Part shown: piece by piece, positions 24,833 through 35,236 of the stretch
Layout of the letters: each line of letters begins with the position of its first letter
Numbering within the stretch: position 1 is the first letter of the stretch
NCBI RefSeq assembly: GCF_019024285.1
Contig: NZ_WMKZ01000001.1
Location: 558,001 to 622,000 of the forward strand
DNA: 64,000 nucleotides
Source of the DNA: Alkalihalobacterium elongatum
GTDB taxonomy: Bacteria; Bacillota; Bacilli; Bacillales; Bacillaceae_F
Direction of reading: 5' to 3'
The notes under the pieces: model-generated
What the model was told of the DNA's origin: nothing
Database searches by the model: none
The model's input: the letters and a program-made list of their open reading frames with translations, nothing else
Made by a program: the position numbers and the translations under genes

Positions 24833-25453
24833 TTACTTGATTTGAAATGGGACAAGCAAGCTTTTCACTAAAATAAACGTAATTACTAATAAAATGGTTG
24901 ATTTTCCAATTCCATTGGTTCTTGTCCATTGAAGCGTAAAGAAAAGGAATACTAATAATAACAAAGCTTCGTAAACATTAACAGGATGAAAATAAACACC
25001 TTCAACCTTCCAACCAAAATCAAGATGGTTACGTTGTCCAACCTCTTTTAATAGAACTGAATACATAATCGCACTACAAAAAGCAGAAATGCTTAATTGG
25101 TCAATTAATTGTATTTTCCACCTTTGCCTTATCCAACTAACAATAAAAAAACCTAAACTTATTGTACCTGCTCCAACAAATGCACCTGGACCTCCAGCAT
25201 AATAGATTAAATTTCTTAGATCCAATAGTAATGAAGGAGAAAAAATAAATGGCCACAGCTTATATACGACTAAAAAAATAACAAAAGTTGTGGTTACTAG
25301 ATTTAATATATTTTCCCGTTCTCCTTTTAAATCCGTTTGCTTAAGTAGGTAACTTAAAATACCATAAAATACTGCAGCACAAATGATGTATGAAATCATC
25401 GTCAAAGAAAGTTGAGCGGGACCAAGCTTGATAGTGTCTAATGGATCAAACAT
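24833..25453 (-). CDS. Lgt-like multi-pass membrane protein, 206 aa
   Basis: About six hydrophobic segments. The stretch YYAGGPGAFVGAG and the later HPVNVYEALLLLVFLF resemble prolipoprotein diacylglyceryl transferase (Lgt), where HPTQLYES is usual. The protein is shorter than Lgt and I do not see its catalytic His-Gly-Gly-Arg block, so it is a paralogue of unknown activity. It starts 7 bases after the thioredoxin gene, likely in one operon with the thioredoxin and BNR lipoprotein. Confidence 0.65.
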   Translation of the reverse strand: MFDPLDTIKLGPAQLSLTMISYIICAAVFYGILSYLLKQTDLKGERENILNLVTTTFVIFLVVYKLWPFIFSPSLLLDLRNLIYYAGGPGAFVGAGTISLGFFIVSWIRQRWKIQLIDQLSISAFCSAIMYSVLLKEVGQRNHLDFGWKVEGVYFHPVNVYEALLLLVFLFFTLQWTRTNGIGKSTILLVITFILVKSLLVPFQIK

Positions 25454-25459
25454 ATACTA

Positions 25460-25996
25460 TTAATTCCTTTCCTCAAGTACGGAATTCATTACATTTATCA
25501 ACTCTCGTTCTGTCATTCCCCCTACCCTACGGTAAGCGATAACACCATCAGCATCAAGAACAACAGTTGTTGGAAAGGCAGTAACCCGAAATAAACGTGC
25601 AATCTCTCCATTTGCGTCAACTAGGTTATCATACGGAACCTCGTAATCAGATATAAAACCTAGTGCTGCCTCGTCACGATCTTGGTGAGCCATATTGATA
25701 CCTACAAATTCAACCTGATTAGAAAATTGCTCATATACATTAATAAGATGTGGCATTTCTACACGACACGGTGGACACCAAGAAGCCCAAAAATTTAATA
25801 ACACTGGTTTACCTCTAAAATCCTCCGAGTCAATACTCTGTCCTTCAAAGTTTTTTAGCGAAAAAACAGGGGCCTGATAGCCTACCTGTGGTAATACTAA
25901 ATTATCTTCATTTGTTGCAAAAGAATTTTGATAGTTGCCAAACCATATGAAAAATCCGACAGTCATAACAACTAATACTAAAGAAAGCTTTTTCAA
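25460..25996 (-). CDS. TlpA/ResA-type membrane thioredoxin, about 178 aa
   Basis: A membrane anchor (LSLVLVVMTVGFFIWFG) leads to a thioredoxin fold with the active site WASWCPPC (near residue 74) and cis-Pro region TAFPTTVVLDADG. I prefer a TTG at 25996 behind AAGGAAGGAA; a TTG further upstream at about 26035 would overlap the previous gene. ResA/TlpA proteins reduce disulphides outside the cell, often for cytochrome c. Cotranscription with the BNR lipoprotein is likely. Confidence 0.85.
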   Translation of the reverse strand: MKKLSLVLVVMTVGFFIWFGNYQNSFATNEDNLVLPQVGYQAPVFSLKNFEGQSIDSEDFRGKPVLLNFWASWCPPCRVEMPHLINVYEQFSNQVEFVGINMAHQDRDEAALGFISDYEVPYDNLVDANGEIARLFRVTAFPTTVVLDADGVIAYRRVGGMTERELINVMNSVLEERN

Positions 25997-26012
25997 ATGT
26001 TCAATTCCTTCC

Positions 26013-27008
26013 TTACTGTACTTTACCGTGATCAACTAAAACGTTCCATCTATCATCATTTTCTTGTAACAGTAACGATGAACGTTCTGTAGTAATAACA
26101 AGTTGCCCTTCTTCATTTACAACTATATAATTTACAGAACCATGCTCACTTGGATAGGTAATAGTTTCACTTTTGTCGCCAGTCCAAAGAGAAAGCGCTT
26201 CATTTGTTTCATTAAAGTAATAAACCATTTCATTACTTAATACTGCGAGTCCCTTGACATTGCCAGAACTGATTTCTGTCCAATTGACTCCACTGTCTTC
26301 TGATCGATACAATCCTTTAACTGTAGCTGCAAAAATTACAGAGTCATCTTCTGGTGAAAATGCCAGGTCGTGAACAGCATGGTGCTCTAATGGCAGGCCA
26401 TTTGTTTCTATTCGGTCCCAGTTAAACCCTTGGTCCTTACTTCTAAAAATAAACGATGCAAAATTATTTTTAAAATCGAGTGCATGTCCTAAAATGTGAT
26501 GATCGTCTTGATAACTGGCAGTAAGGGCATGGAAGTCGTATTCTCCTAGTAAGCTTCTGAACTCCCAAGACTGACCGCTGTCTTCACTCCACATAAACCC
26601 AAGTGGGTCAGGAAGATCACTACTATAGACTGGATGACCACTCGACATAAGGTAACTCGTATCTGCAACACGACTGAAGCCCATAAAGTCGTCATGCATT
26701 TCACCTAAATAGTAAGCCGTTTCAGGTCCTTCATATTCCACTATACCATGATGGGTTGCGATTAAATAACTTTCTGGATTCCTAGGATTTATTTCAAGAC
26801 CGTGTATGTGACTCAATTCTTCTGTTTTTTCTCTTATCATTTCTTTTTCGTCAATAACAGGTTCATCGAATTCATCTTCTTCTATTATTTCTTCTGTTTC
26901 AACTGCTGTTGGATCTTCTGTGGGATCTTCACTTTGCCCGCACCCTGCTACTAGTATGGCACCTGATACTATAACTGAGACAAAGAGTCGTTTCTTATAT
27001 TTTTTCAC
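26013..27008 (-). CDS. BNR-repeat lipoprotein (F510_1955-like glycosyl-hydrolase fold), 331 aa
   Basis: I chose a GTG at 27008 (MKKYKKRLFVSVIV) behind GGAGTG; the open frame runs to 27080. The lipobox is ILVAGC. An acidic linker is followed by a beta-propeller with sialidase-type repeats: WSEDSGQSWEFRS, FRSKDQGFNWDRI and YRSEDSGVNWTEI. Several His-rich motifs (HIHGLEINP, HAVHDLAF, HHILGHALDF) may bind metal. Such lipoproteins lie near copper genes in bacilli; the real function is not known. Confidence 0.75.
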   Translation of the reverse strand: MKKYKKRLFVSVIVSGAILVAGCGQSEDPTEDPTAVETEEIIEEDEFDEPVIDEKEMIREKTEELSHIHGLEINPRNPESYLIATHHGIVEYEGPETAYYLGEMHDDFMGFSRVADTSYLMSSGHPVYSSDLPDPLGFMWSEDSGQSWEFRSLLGEYDFHALTASYQDDHHILGHALDFKNNFASFIFRSKDQGFNWDRIETNGLPLEHHAVHDLAFSPEDDSVIFAATVKGLYRSEDSGVNWTEISSGNVKGLAVLSNEMVYYFNETNEALSLWTGDKSETITYPSEHGSVNYIVVNEEGQLVITTERSSLLLQENDDRWNVLVDHGKVQ

Positions 27009-27131
27009 ATTAAACACTCCATTTCTTTGAAGATATTTCTTTTTGTAAGCTTTGTAAGCTTTGTAACCCATTGCATCCATTAAGGGATAAACAACAACTG
27101 AATGAATAATTATAGCAATATTTAATGAAAA

Positions 27132-27172
27132 AAATATGAAGGGAGCACAAATTTTTCATTAGGCTCCCTTCA
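27132..27172 (-). terminator. Terminator of the copper operon
   Basis: On the minus strand GAAGGGAGC pairs with GCTCCCTTC, followed by ATATTTTTTT. It closes csoR-copA-copZ. Confidence 0.9.
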
Positions 27173-27179
27173 TTCTCAT

Positions 27180-27395
27180 TTACGCTACAACATCGAAGCC
27201 AGTGTCTTCGATTTCTGATTTTAATTGATCAATCGTTACTTCGTCCTCATTATATTCAACCGTAACTTCTTTATTTTCTAAATTAACTTCTGCTTGAGTT
27301 ACTCCAGCAAGTTTTGTTAATGCACCTTCTACTGAAGCTTTGCAGTGTCCACATGTCATTCCTTTTACTTTAATAGTTTGTTTCGTCATTTTCAT
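27180..27395 (-). CDS. copZ: Copper chaperone CopZ, 71 aa
   Basis: A single heavy-metal-associated domain with MTCGHCKASV (metal-binding Cys pair at residues 15 and 18) and the family end EIEDTGFDVV. CopZ carries Cu(I) in the cytoplasm to the CopA pump. It lies 23 bases after copA on the same transcript. Confidence 0.95.
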   Translation of the reverse strand: MKMTKQTIKVKGMTCGHCKASVEGALTKLAGVTQAEVNLENKEVTVEYNEDEVTIDQLKSEIEDTGFDVVA

Positions 27396-27418
27396 ATCTC
27401 CTCATCGATTTTTTATTT

Positions 27419-29812
27419 TCAAAGCTTTACTCTTTTTAAGCGTAAAGCATTGCTAACTACTGAAACTGAGCTAAATGCCATCGCAGCACCTGCTACCCAA
27501 GGAGCTAATAAGCCTGCTGCAGCTATCGGTAAGCCGATGGAATTGTAGATAAACGCCCAGAATAAGTTTTGTTTAATGTTTCGCATTGTTAACTGACTCA
27601 TTCTAATCGCTTGTGGAACAGCTAATAAATCTCCACGCATTAAAGTAATATCCGAAGCTTCAATCGCTACATCTGTCCCTGTCCCAATTGCCATTCCTAT
27701 ATCAGCCACAGCTAGTGCCGGCGCATCGTTAATACCATCACCAATCATGACAACCTTTTGGCCTTGTTTCTTTAATTCTTCTACTTTTTTCGCTTTTTCA
27801 TCTGGTAATACTTCAGCAAATACTATATCAATCCCAACTTGTTCAGCAATTGCATTGGCTGTTCGTTCATTATCACCAGTTAGCATAACAACTTTAAGGC
27901 CCATCTTCTTTAATTGTTGAACAGCTTCTTTCGATGTTTCTTTGACTTCATCAGCAACGGCGATAATTGCAACGAGCTCGCCTTTCCTTGCGGCTAGCAT
28001 CGCTGTCTTACCTTCTAGCTCTAATTTTTTTAATGTTTGTTCATGTTCATCTTTCAATACAATACCATAATCATTCATTAGTCTTCTAGTTCCAACCAAT
28101 ACTTCAGCGCGTTCAACTACACCTTTAATACCTCTTCCAGGTATAGCCTCAAACTGTTCATGCTCGATTAACTGAATGGCTCTAGATTTAGCTCCTTTAA
28201 CAATCGCTCGAGCTAATGGATGTTCTGAATTTTGTTCAAGACTTGCAATCCATTGCAGTGTATTCTCTTCAGTTGAATTATCGTACATGATGAGATCTGT
28301 TAATGCTGGTTCACCTTTAGTTATCGTTCCTGTTTTATCAAACACTACAGTGCTTATTTTATGGGCTGTTTCTAACTGCTCGCCACCCTTAAACAGAATA
28401 CCATATTCAGCACCTTTCCCTGTTCCAACCATGATAGAGGTTGGAGTAGCCAAACCTAATGCACAAGGACAAGCAATAACTAACACAGCTGTAAAATTGA
28501 TCAGGGCAAGCTCAAAACTAGCTCCTAAGAAGAAGTACCATAAAATAAATGAGAATACTGCAATTCCAAACGCTGTAGGAACGAAATATCCAGAAATGAT
28601 ATCAACCATTCTTTGGATCGGTGCTTTTGATGTTTGTGCTTCTTCTACGATTCTTACAATCTGTGCAAGCGTTGAATCCTTCCCTACTTTTGTTGCTCTT
28701 AACTTAAAACTACCATGTATATTGATAGTGGCACCGATCACATCGTCACCAATATTTTTATCAACAGGGATACTTTCCCCTGTTAGCATTGATTCGTCAA
28801 TACTTGAGTAACCTTCTACGATAATACCATCGACAGGTATTTTTTCTCCTGGTTTAACAACTACAATATCATTTAATTCAACTTGTTCAATTGGAACTTC
28901 AATTTCTACACCATTGTTAATAACAATAGCCTTTTTCGCCTGTAGGTTTAACATTTTCTTAATCGCCTCAGACGTTCTTCCCTTTGCCCGTGCTTCTAAT
29001 AGTTTACCGAGAAGAATGAGAGTAATTATGACTGCACTCGTTTCAAAAAACAAGTATACTTCTCCTTGAAGGACGAGCCAGACAGAGTAGAAATAGGCAG
29101 CGGAAGTCCCCATCGCTACTAGAACATCCATATTGGCACTTTTATTTTTTAACGTTTTATATGCCCCCCGATAAAACTGCCATCCAGCATAGAACTGGAC
29201 TGGTGTTGCTAATACCCATTGCAGGTATCCATTCATTAACCAATGGGGTAATAACATTCGTTCTGGGTAAAAATGATCAATCATCGTAATAAATAACGGT
29301 AATGAAAAAATGAGTGCAAATATAAATTTATTTCGCTGTCTTCTTATTTCTAACTCTTTTTCGTCGACTTCTGGCCGTTCAGCTACTGGTTGCTTCGCTT
29401 GAAATCCTAATTTTTCAATCTTTTCTGTAATACGTTCTAATTCTGTAATGCCCTCATAAAAAGTAACAGTTCCCTTTTCTAATGGAAGATTAACTTGAAC
29501 CTCTTTAACTCCTTCCATCTTCCCTATCACTTTTTCAATCCTTGAGGAACAAGCAGCACATGTCATTCCTTTTATATCTAACTCCACTTTTTTAATAGGA
29601 ACTGTAAATCCTAATTTATCAATTTTTTCAACTACTTTTTGTGTCGTGTTTTTGGATGAGTCAATCTGAATCGAAGCTTTTTCTAAAGAAAGGTTAACGG
29701 ATGCTTCAACACCCTCCATTTTATTTAACACTTTTTCAATTCTCGTAGAACAAGCAGCACATGTCATACCCTGAATGGGTATATTCATTTCTTTTCTATC
29801 CATCATAATCAC
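27419..29812 (-). CDS. copA: Copper-exporting P1B-type ATPase CopA, 797 aa
   Basis: Two N-terminal metal-binding domains each have MTCAACS(T/S)RIEK. Membrane segments follow, with the Cu-binding [10 protein letters not shown], the actuator TGES, the phosphorylation site DKTGTITKG and the hinge [11 protein letters not shown]. It exports Cu(I) using ATP. The ATG at 29812 is 7 bases after the csoR stop. Confidence 0.96.
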   Translation of the reverse strand: MIMMDRKEMNIPIQGMTCAACSTRIEKVLNKMEGVEASVNLSLEKASIQIDSSKNTTQKVVEKIDKLGFTVPIKKVELDIKGMTCAACSSRIEKVIGKMEGVKEVQVNLPLEKGTVTFYEGITELERITEKIEKLGFQAKQPVAERPEVDEKELEIRRQRNKFIFALIFSLPLFITMIDHFYPERMLLPHWLMNGYLQWVLATPVQFYAGWQFYRGAYKTLKNKSANMDVLVAMGTSAAYFYSVWLVLQGEVYLFFETSAVIITLILLGKLLEARAKGRTSEAIKKMLNLQAKKAIVINNGVEIEVPIEQVELNDIVVVKPGEKIPVDGIIVEGYSSIDESMLTGESIPVDKNIGDDVIGATINIHGSFKLRATKVGKDSTLAQIVRIVEEAQTSKAPIQRMVDIISGYFVPTAFGIAVFSFILWYFFLGASFELALINFTAVLVIACPCALGLATPTSIMVGTGKGAEYGILFKGGEQLETAHKISTVVFDKTGTITKGEPALTDLIMYDNSTEENTLQWIASLEQNSEHPLARAIVKGAKSRAIQLIEHEQFEAIPGRGIKGVVERAEVLVGTRRLMNDYGIVLKDEHEQTLKKLELEGKTAMLAARKGELVAIIAVADEVKETSKEAVQQLKKMGLKVVMLTGDNERTANAIAEQVGIDIVFAEVLPDEKAKKVEELKKQGQKVVMIGDGINDAPALAVADIGMAIGTGTDVAIEASDITLMRGDLLAVPQAIRMSQLTMRNIKQNLFWAFIYNSIGLPIAAAGLLAPWVAGAAMAFSSVSVVSNALRLKRVKL

Positions 29813-29819
29813 CTGCCTT

Positions 29820-30143
29820 TTATTTTGTAAATTGATGGATCACTTTCATTAGCTCATCTAATGCTTGTTCTTCTTCACCAGATTTTATCGCATTGGCAAC
29901 ACAACCTTTAGTATGCTGCTCCAGTAATGTATACCCTACTTTTTTTAGCGCTGCATTGACAGCTGATAATTGAACGAGTACGTCCACACAATACCTGTCT
30001 TCATCAATCATCTTCTGAATACCCCTTACCTGACCTTCAATTCTCTTCAAACGATTTTGGATCTTTTCTTTCTCCTCTTTACGTTTTGCTACTGAGAATG
30101 AAGGGGCTTCATTAATTACTTCTAACGGTATTTCTCTCTTCAT
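29820..30143 (-). CDS. csoR: Copper-sensing repressor CsoR, 107 aa
   Basis: The CsoR/RcnR fold is plain: [21 protein letters not shown], then the Cu ligands Cys (DRYCVDV), His and Cys (EQHTKGC). It represses the operon without copper and lets go when Cu(I) binds. Its operator lies just upstream at 30163-30182. First gene of csoR-copA-copZ. Confidence 0.95.
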   Translation of the reverse strand: MKREIPLEVINEAPSFSVAKRKEEKEKIQNRLKRIEGQVRGIQKMIDEDRYCVDVLVQLSAVNAALKKVGYTLLEQHTKGCVANAIKSGEEEQALDELMKVIHQFTK

Positions 30144-30162
30144 AAGATCACCTCACACCCTT

Positions 30163-30182
30163 ACTATACCCCCCTATAGTAT
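30163..30182 (-). promoter_or_regulatory. Probable CsoR operator
   Basis: ACTATA and TATAGTAT flank a run of six C, a palindrome typical of CsoR sites (TACCC/GGGTA core). It is 20 bases ahead of the csoR start and would overlap the promoter. Confidence 0.7.
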
Positions 30183-30358
30183 GCACGTCAACTAAAAAAC
30201 AAAATTATTAATTTTTAAACTTTAAATAGTCATTTTCCATTGGCTTTTTATTTTGTTAATAAATAAATAGATAAATTTGTAATATTTTTTCAATCGGTTG
30301 AGATTTTATCCAGTTTTTTGTATAATTTTTAATAGATGTAAACTAAAAGGAGAACACC

Positions 30359-30544
30359 ATGTGCAAGGATACTATACTGGCAACAATAGAAGAGCAACGA
30401 AATAAGTTAATAACCATTGGACTGATTTATGGATTAAGTTCTCCGATTGCAGTACAAGAAAGTCAAGAACTTGATAGACTACTGAACTGCTATGATCAAC
30501 TGAGAAAAACAAATGAGAGAGAACTAGAATTAGAAAAGCCTTAA
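30359..30544 (+). CDS. Spo0E-like aspartyl-phosphate phosphatase, 61 aa
   Basis: The signature is S-x-x-x-VQESQELDRLLNCYDQL near the middle of a two-helix protein. Members dephosphorylate Spo0A~P and so delay sporulation. A GGAG ribosome site precedes ATG 30359. The gene stands alone on the plus strand between csoR and the ABC exporter and has its own terminator. Confidence 0.85.
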   Translation: MCKDTILATIEEQRNKLITIGLIYGLSSPIAVQESQELDRLLNCYDQLRKTNERELELEKP

Positions 30545-30585
30545 CTCACTAGGAAATAATTAGAGTTAAGGCTTCTTTGTTTTTT
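30540..30585 (+). terminator. Terminator of the Spo0E-like gene
   Basis: CCTTAACTC pairs with GAGTTAAGG, followed by a T-rich run that reaches the converging ABC gene. Confidence 0.8.
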
Positions 30586-32374
30586 ATGGAATACTAACTT
30601 GCTTTTCTGCTCCTTGTTGCAATAAATACATCTTATGATATAAACCAGATTGCTTTAACAATTCATCATGATTTCCTTGTTCAACAATTTCACCTTGATG
30701 AAGAACAATTATATGGTCTGCATCTTTGATCGTAGAAAGTCTATGAGCAATTGCAATGGTTGTTCTTCCTTTTCGCATTTTTTCTAATGCAATTTGTATC
30801 GCTTCTTCAGTCTCAGTATCTACACTAGCAGTTGCTTCGTCAAGAATTAAGATTTTCGGATTAATAGCCATCGTCCTTGCAAACGATAAAAGTTGTCGTT
30901 GTCCGCTTGATAAAGTTGAACCACGTTCAGCTACTTCAGTGTCATAGCCGTTAGGTAAGTTTTCAATAAAGGAATGAGCATGGACAAACTTCGCAGCCTC
31001 TTTTACTTGTTCATCCGTAATATGCTCGTGATATAGCCGAATATTTGATTTTATATCACCAGTGTACATAAATGGATCTTGAAGAACCAACCCTAATCGA
31101 TTGCGTAATTCAACTTCAGAAAAAGTTTGAAGCGGCTGACCATCAATAAGAATTTCCCCTTCTTTGATTCCATAAAACCTCATTAAAATGTTGATAATCG
31201 AACTTTTTCCACTCCCTGTATGCCCTACAAGTGCGAGCGTTTCACCTTCTTTTACTTTAAATGAAATATTTTTTAAGACGTGTGTTTTCCCGTCATAAGA
31301 AAAAGTAACATTTTTAAACTCAATTTCACCTTTTGTAATCTTTGATTGTTCATTTCCTATTTGAGTTGGTGCCAGCTCATCATGGTCAAGTAGCTTAAAT
31401 ACCCTCCCAGCTGAAACAATCGCTTGTTGAAATAAAGATAAGCGCATCATCATTTGGTTTACGGGCTCAAAGAAACGATCTAAATAATTTACAAATGCAT
31501 ACAATACTCCAATCTCTATCGGACTATTAAGTGAAGTTATACCAAAATAACTAAGTATTAAAATCAAAGCTAAAATAGAAACAAAATCTACTGCAGGTCG
31601 GAGTAATAACCCATCTAACTTCATACTTTTCATCCAGGCACGTTGATGCTGATCATTAATTTCTTTAAACTCTTTTCTCATACGACGTTCTTGACGAAAC
31701 AATTGAATGATAGACATCCCCTGAATAGACTCATTTAATTTCGCATTTAGTTGACTTAGTCTCTCACTCATATCCGCATAAAAACGTGAACTAAATTTAC
31801 GATAGAGCTGCATCAGCATAAATAAGATAGGCAATAAAAACAAACAGAAAAATGCTAATTGAGCATTTAAATAAAACATTGCTACAAATATTCCAATTAG
31901 GAAGATAAAGTTTTGGACAAAAGTAGCTAGTACTGTTACATATAATTCCTTTATTGATTCAGAGTCATTTGTTATACGAGATACTAATCCTCCAGCTGGA
32001 GTACGATCGAAAAAAGAGAGTCCTAGCTTTTGAACTTTAGAAAACACGTCTATCCGCATTTGTTGAATAATCTTTAGGGCTACTTTTTGAAACGTAAACA
32101 GCTGTACATAATTTAAAATAACTGCACTTAAGTGAAGAACTATATACGTCGCTCCTAAAATAAATAAAGCCCTAAATTCAAAGACACGTGGTGTTAAGTA
32201 GTCATCAATAAATATCTTTACAAGAATGGGACCGATAATATCCGCACCAGTCGCAAGAATTAATAGTACAAATGCAAATGTCATTGTTTTTATATGAGGC
32301 TTCGTATAAGCAAGTAGCCTCTTAAAAACAGCACGTTGTTCTTTTGCGCTAAGAACACGATCTTTATGTTGCAT
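30584..32374 (-). CDS. ABC multidrug exporter subunit (YheH-like), 596 aa
   Basis: Six membrane segments (residues 40-320) precede an ATPase with Walker A GHTGSGKSS, signature LSSGQRQLL and Walker B ILILDEATASVDTETEE. The catalytic Glu is present, so this half site is active. Its ATG overlaps the end of the partner gene by 11 bases. The pair matches the heterodimeric YheI/YheH (BmrC/BmrD) type that exports drugs. Confidence 0.88.
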   Translation of the reverse strand: MQHKDRVLSAKEQRAVFKRLLAYTKPHIKTMTFAFVLLILATGADIIGPILVKIFIDDYLTPRVFEFRALFILGATYIVLHLSAVILNYVQLFTFQKVALKIIQQMRIDVFSKVQKLGLSFFDRTPAGGLVSRITNDSESIKELYVTVLATFVQNFIFLIGIFVAMFYLNAQLAFFCLFLLPILFMLMQLYRKFSSRFYADMSERLSQLNAKLNESIQGMSIIQLFRQERRMRKEFKEINDQHQRAWMKSMKLDGLLLRPAVDFVSILALILILSYFGITSLNSPIEIGVLYAFVNYLDRFFEPVNQMMMRLSLFQQAIVSAGRVFKLLDHDELAPTQIGNEQSKITKGEIEFKNVTFSYDGKTHVLKNISFKVKEGETLALVGHTGSGKSSIINILMRFYGIKEGEILIDGQPLQTFSEVELRNRLGLVLQDPFMYTGDIKSNIRLYHEHITDEQVKEAAKFVHAHSFIENLPNGYDTEVAERGSTLSSGQRQLLSFARTMAINPKILILDEATASVDTETEEAIQIALEKMRKGRTTIAIAHRLSTIKDADHIIVLHQGEIVEQGNHDELLKQSGLYHKMYLLQQGAEKQVSIP

Positions 32375-34127
32375 GATTGTCCCCTCCTTGTTGCACTAAA
32401 GACTCAAGCTGTTGATGGTCATACATTTTTCGATACCAACCATTTTGCTTCATCAGTATATCGTGATTTCCTTGCTCAATAATTTTCCCTTCATCTAAGA
32501 CAATAATCAAATCTGCATGCTTGATTGCACTTAAACGATGCGCCGTAATGATTGTTGTTTTATTTTTCCGTTCGTGACGTAGAGCATGTAAGATTTGCTC
32601 CTCCGTCTTTGCATCGACTGCTGAAAGTGAGTCATCTAATATTAAAATTTCAGGATCCAATATTAGTGCCCTTGCAATAGAAACCCTTTGCTTCTGTCCA
32701 CCAGAAAGCGTAACACCTCGTTCCCCAACAATCGTTTCGTATCCATCAGGGAAACGTACGATGTCATCATGTATGGATGCAAGTTTACTAACTTCAATAA
32801 TTTCATTAATAGATGCTTGTGGTTTTGCAAACGCGATATTGTCTGCAATCGTAGCAGAGAATAAAAAATGATCCTGTGGAACATAACCAATAGCCGTTCG
32901 AAGAGCATCGAACTCATACTCTTTTACTGAACGATTATCTAACCTTACCTCTCCATCTACGACATCGAACTCTCGCATAAGTAATTTTAAAAGTGTAGTT
33001 TTTCCACTTCCTGTTTTCCCGACAATTCCGAGTGTTTGCCCTTTATCAATTGTAAATTGAATTTTCTCTAACGTATTCATTTCTTCTTCACTATATTTGA
33101 ATGAATTTATATCATATGAGATGTTTCCTTCTGGCATTTGACTATGGTTTGCATCAGAATCACTAATCTCTATCTTTTCACTTAATATGGACGATACACG
33201 GCCGTAAGAAGCTCTACCACGTTCGACAATATTAAATAACCAGCCAAAAGCTAACATCGGCCAGATAAGTAGACCTAGATAAATCGTGAAACTGGTCAAC
33301 TGTCCTATCGTCATCTCATCTGCAATAACGTATCTTGCACCAAATACAACTGCAAGGAAGAATGAAATACCTACAATCAATGAAATCGTTGGATCAAACA
33401 ACGCGTCCACTCTTGCTACTGCTACATTTTTCTCGACAACATGATTGGACTTCTTCTTAAAGGACTCCACATCTGCCTCTTCATGACCAAACGCTTTCGT
33501 TACACGTATTCCAGTCATACTCTCTTGTACTTTATCATTAAGTTCTGAAAACGCTGCTTGAGCTCCCGCAAATCGTTTGTGCAGTAAGGAACCATAGTAA
33601 CTTGTCGATAATGCCATAAAGGGCATCGGAATAAGACAAATTAGTGTAAGCTTCCAACTAATAGTAGCTGCCATTGTAATAATAACAAATCCACCCATTG
33701 TTAGAGAATCTACTAAAGTCAATACTCCTGCTCCTGCAGTTTGTTCAATAGCTTTAATATCATTTGTGGAATGGGCCATTAAATCTCCTGTACGACGTTT
33801 TTGATAAAACCTGCGGGACATATTGGTAAAATGCTCATACAGTTGATTGCGCAATAACCTAGCTAGCCGAATCGAAGCACCAAATATCATAATTCTCCAT
33901 ATATATCTTAGGATATAAGTGCAAATTCCGATTAAAAGTAAGATTAACATCCACTGCATTAGAATTTCTCTCGTTAATGTATTTTTCTCAATATGGTCAA
34001 CTATGACCCCTACAATATAAGGCGGTAAGAGCGATAAGAAAGATACGACCATCAATGTTAATATTCCTAAACCATACTTGCGCCTTTCTTTCTTAAAATA
34101 CCACCATAAATCAATAAAGACCTTCAT
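32364..34127 (-). CDS. ABC multidrug exporter subunit (YheI-like), 587 aa
   Basis: I chose the ATG at 34127 (MKVFIDLWWYFKKERRKYG) behind AGAGGGG; the open frame runs to 34247. Six membrane segments and an ATPase with Walker A GKTGSGKTT, signature LSGGQKQRV and Walker B ILILDDSLSAVD. The Asp in place of the catalytic Glu is expected in one half of a heterodimer, leaving one degenerate site. It is translated first, with the partner overlapping its end. Confidence 0.88.
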   Translation of the reverse strand: MKVFIDLWWYFKKERRKYGLGILTLMVVSFLSLLPPYIVGVIVDHIEKNTLTREILMQWMLILLLIGICTYILRYIWRIMIFGASIRLARLLRNQLYEHFTNMSRRFYQKRRTGDLMAHSTNDIKAIEQTAGAGVLTLVDSLTMGGFVIITMAATISWKLTLICLIPMPFMALSTSYYGSLLHKRFAGAQAAFSELNDKVQESMTGIRVTKAFGHEEADVESFKKKSNHVVEKNVAVARVDALFDPTISLIVGISFFLAVVFGARYVIADEMTIGQLTSFTIYLGLLIWPMLAFGWLFNIVERGRASYGRVSSILSEKIEISDSDANHSQMPEGNISYDINSFKYSEEEMNTLEKIQFTIDKGQTLGIVGKTGSGKTTLLKLLMREFDVVDGEVRLDNRSVKEYEFDALRTAIGYVPQDHFLFSATIADNIAFAKPQASINEIIEVSKLASIHDDIVRFPDGYETIVGERGVTLSGGQKQRVSIARALILDPEILILDDSLSAVDAKTEEQILHALRHERKNKTTIITAHRLSAIKHADLIIVLDEGKIIEQGNHDILMKQNGWYRKMYDHQQLESLVQQGGDNHAT

Positions 34128-34393
34128 TCTTCCCCTCTTTTCTTTCTCTTCTCTATAAATGCAAAAAATAATAATAGTGAAAATCTTTCGAAAACCGAAA
34201 CGACAAAATAATTTTATCAAATGGTAGCGTTTCTGGCTATAGGTCAATCTTGATAAATTATGTTAAAGGAATTCGTTTATTCATAAAGCTATGCCTAACC
34301 ATCAATATCATCATCAACAGTACAGAGCTCCCAATTAAGTCTATAGAGATGCAGTTTCAAACTTATTATTTATTAATTGGCTCTATAATAAAT

Positions 34394-34420
34394 AAAAAAA
34401 CACCCCTTGATGAGGTGCTT
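34394..34420 (-). terminator. Terminator of yneF
   Basis: On the minus strand CACC..GGTG closes a small hairpin followed by seven T. Confidence 0.65.
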
Positions 34421-34432
34421 GTCCCGTTCTTA

Positions 34433-34651
34433 CTATTTATTAGACGTCTGCTTTTGCATCGCCTTCATCATCTGGTTGATTTTCTTCTGTGACGGGTTTT
34501 GTCCCATCTGCATCATCATGACACGTAACATTTGTTCATTAATTGGTGGGTTTTTCTTTAAATAATTCATCATAGTTTTACGGGCAATAAAAAAGCCAAT
34601 CGCAACACCACCAATAAGGCACAATGTACCTACTAGGATATTAATCCACAT
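34433..34651 (-). CDS. yneF: YneF, UPF0154 membrane protein, 72 aa
   Basis: An N-terminal membrane segment ([19 protein letters not shown]) is followed by [20 protein letters not shown] and a basic Met/Gln-rich tail, the UPF0154 pattern. Position next to sirA and tkt matches B. subtilis. Function is unknown. Confidence 0.9.
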   Translation of the reverse strand: MWINILVGTLCLIGGVAIGFFIARKTMMNYLKKNPPINEQMLRVMMMQMGQNPSQKKINQMMKAMQKQTSNK

Positions 34652-34767
34652 AAAACGGCTTCCTCCTTCTTGTTGAAAAACATTTTCATCATAATAAGAA
34701 TGACTAGTACAATCTTACTTATTATAACGTAACCCACAAATGAATAAAAGGTCTAAAGCAAAAATCT

Positions 34768-35211
34768 TTACACGAGTTTAACTTGTTTAATGGGATTTAG
34801 CCATCCATAACGATATGTTGAAACATCTAATGCAAAAAAAGAAGGACTAATCTTTCTCATTACTTCAAAAAACATCGTCTCAGCTTCAAATGATCCATCA
34901 CTTACGATATGGATATAATTAGAGAATATAACCAATTGCGCCTTACTATTTGGCTCACTAATCTGAATACGATGTGCTTGATTAAAGAAAAAATAATCGG
35001 TTCTATGTTTAAAGGCTTGGAGAAATTGGTGTTGTAGCTCCACAACTGGAATTGGTTTAGAAATATACTCAATTTGTTTTTTTATAATATCTTTCTTTTC
35101 ATCCAACGCTCTTGTTTCATCTAAAAACAAGTGAAAAAGTTTAGATTCTTGTCCAAAGTAATGTTGGGCAACTTCTTCATTAATTAGGTAGATATCATAT
35201 TTTCGCATCAT
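34768..35211 (-). CDS. sirA: Sporulation inhibitor of replication SirA, 147 aa
   Basis: The start MRKYDIYLINEEVAQHYFG and later residues fit the SirA family. SirA binds DnaA domain I and blocks a new round of replication as sporulation begins. A promoter with a possible Spo0A box lies upstream. Position between yneF and tkt matches B. subtilis (yneE). Confidence 0.85.
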   Translation of the reverse strand: MMRKYDIYLINEEVAQHYFGQESKLFHLFLDETRALDEKKDIIKKQIEYISKPIPVVELQHQFLQAFKHRTDYFFFNQAHRIQISEPNSKAQLVIFSNYIHIVSDGSFEAETMFFEVMRKISPSFFALDVSTYRYGWLNPIKQVKLV

Positions 35212-35236
35212 AATCCCCCCACCATTTTTGACAAGT

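Noticed and set aside
28176-28811. 211-codon plus frame inside copA
   Set aside because: It is the antisense of a clear P-type ATPase with all motifs and has no ribosome site.
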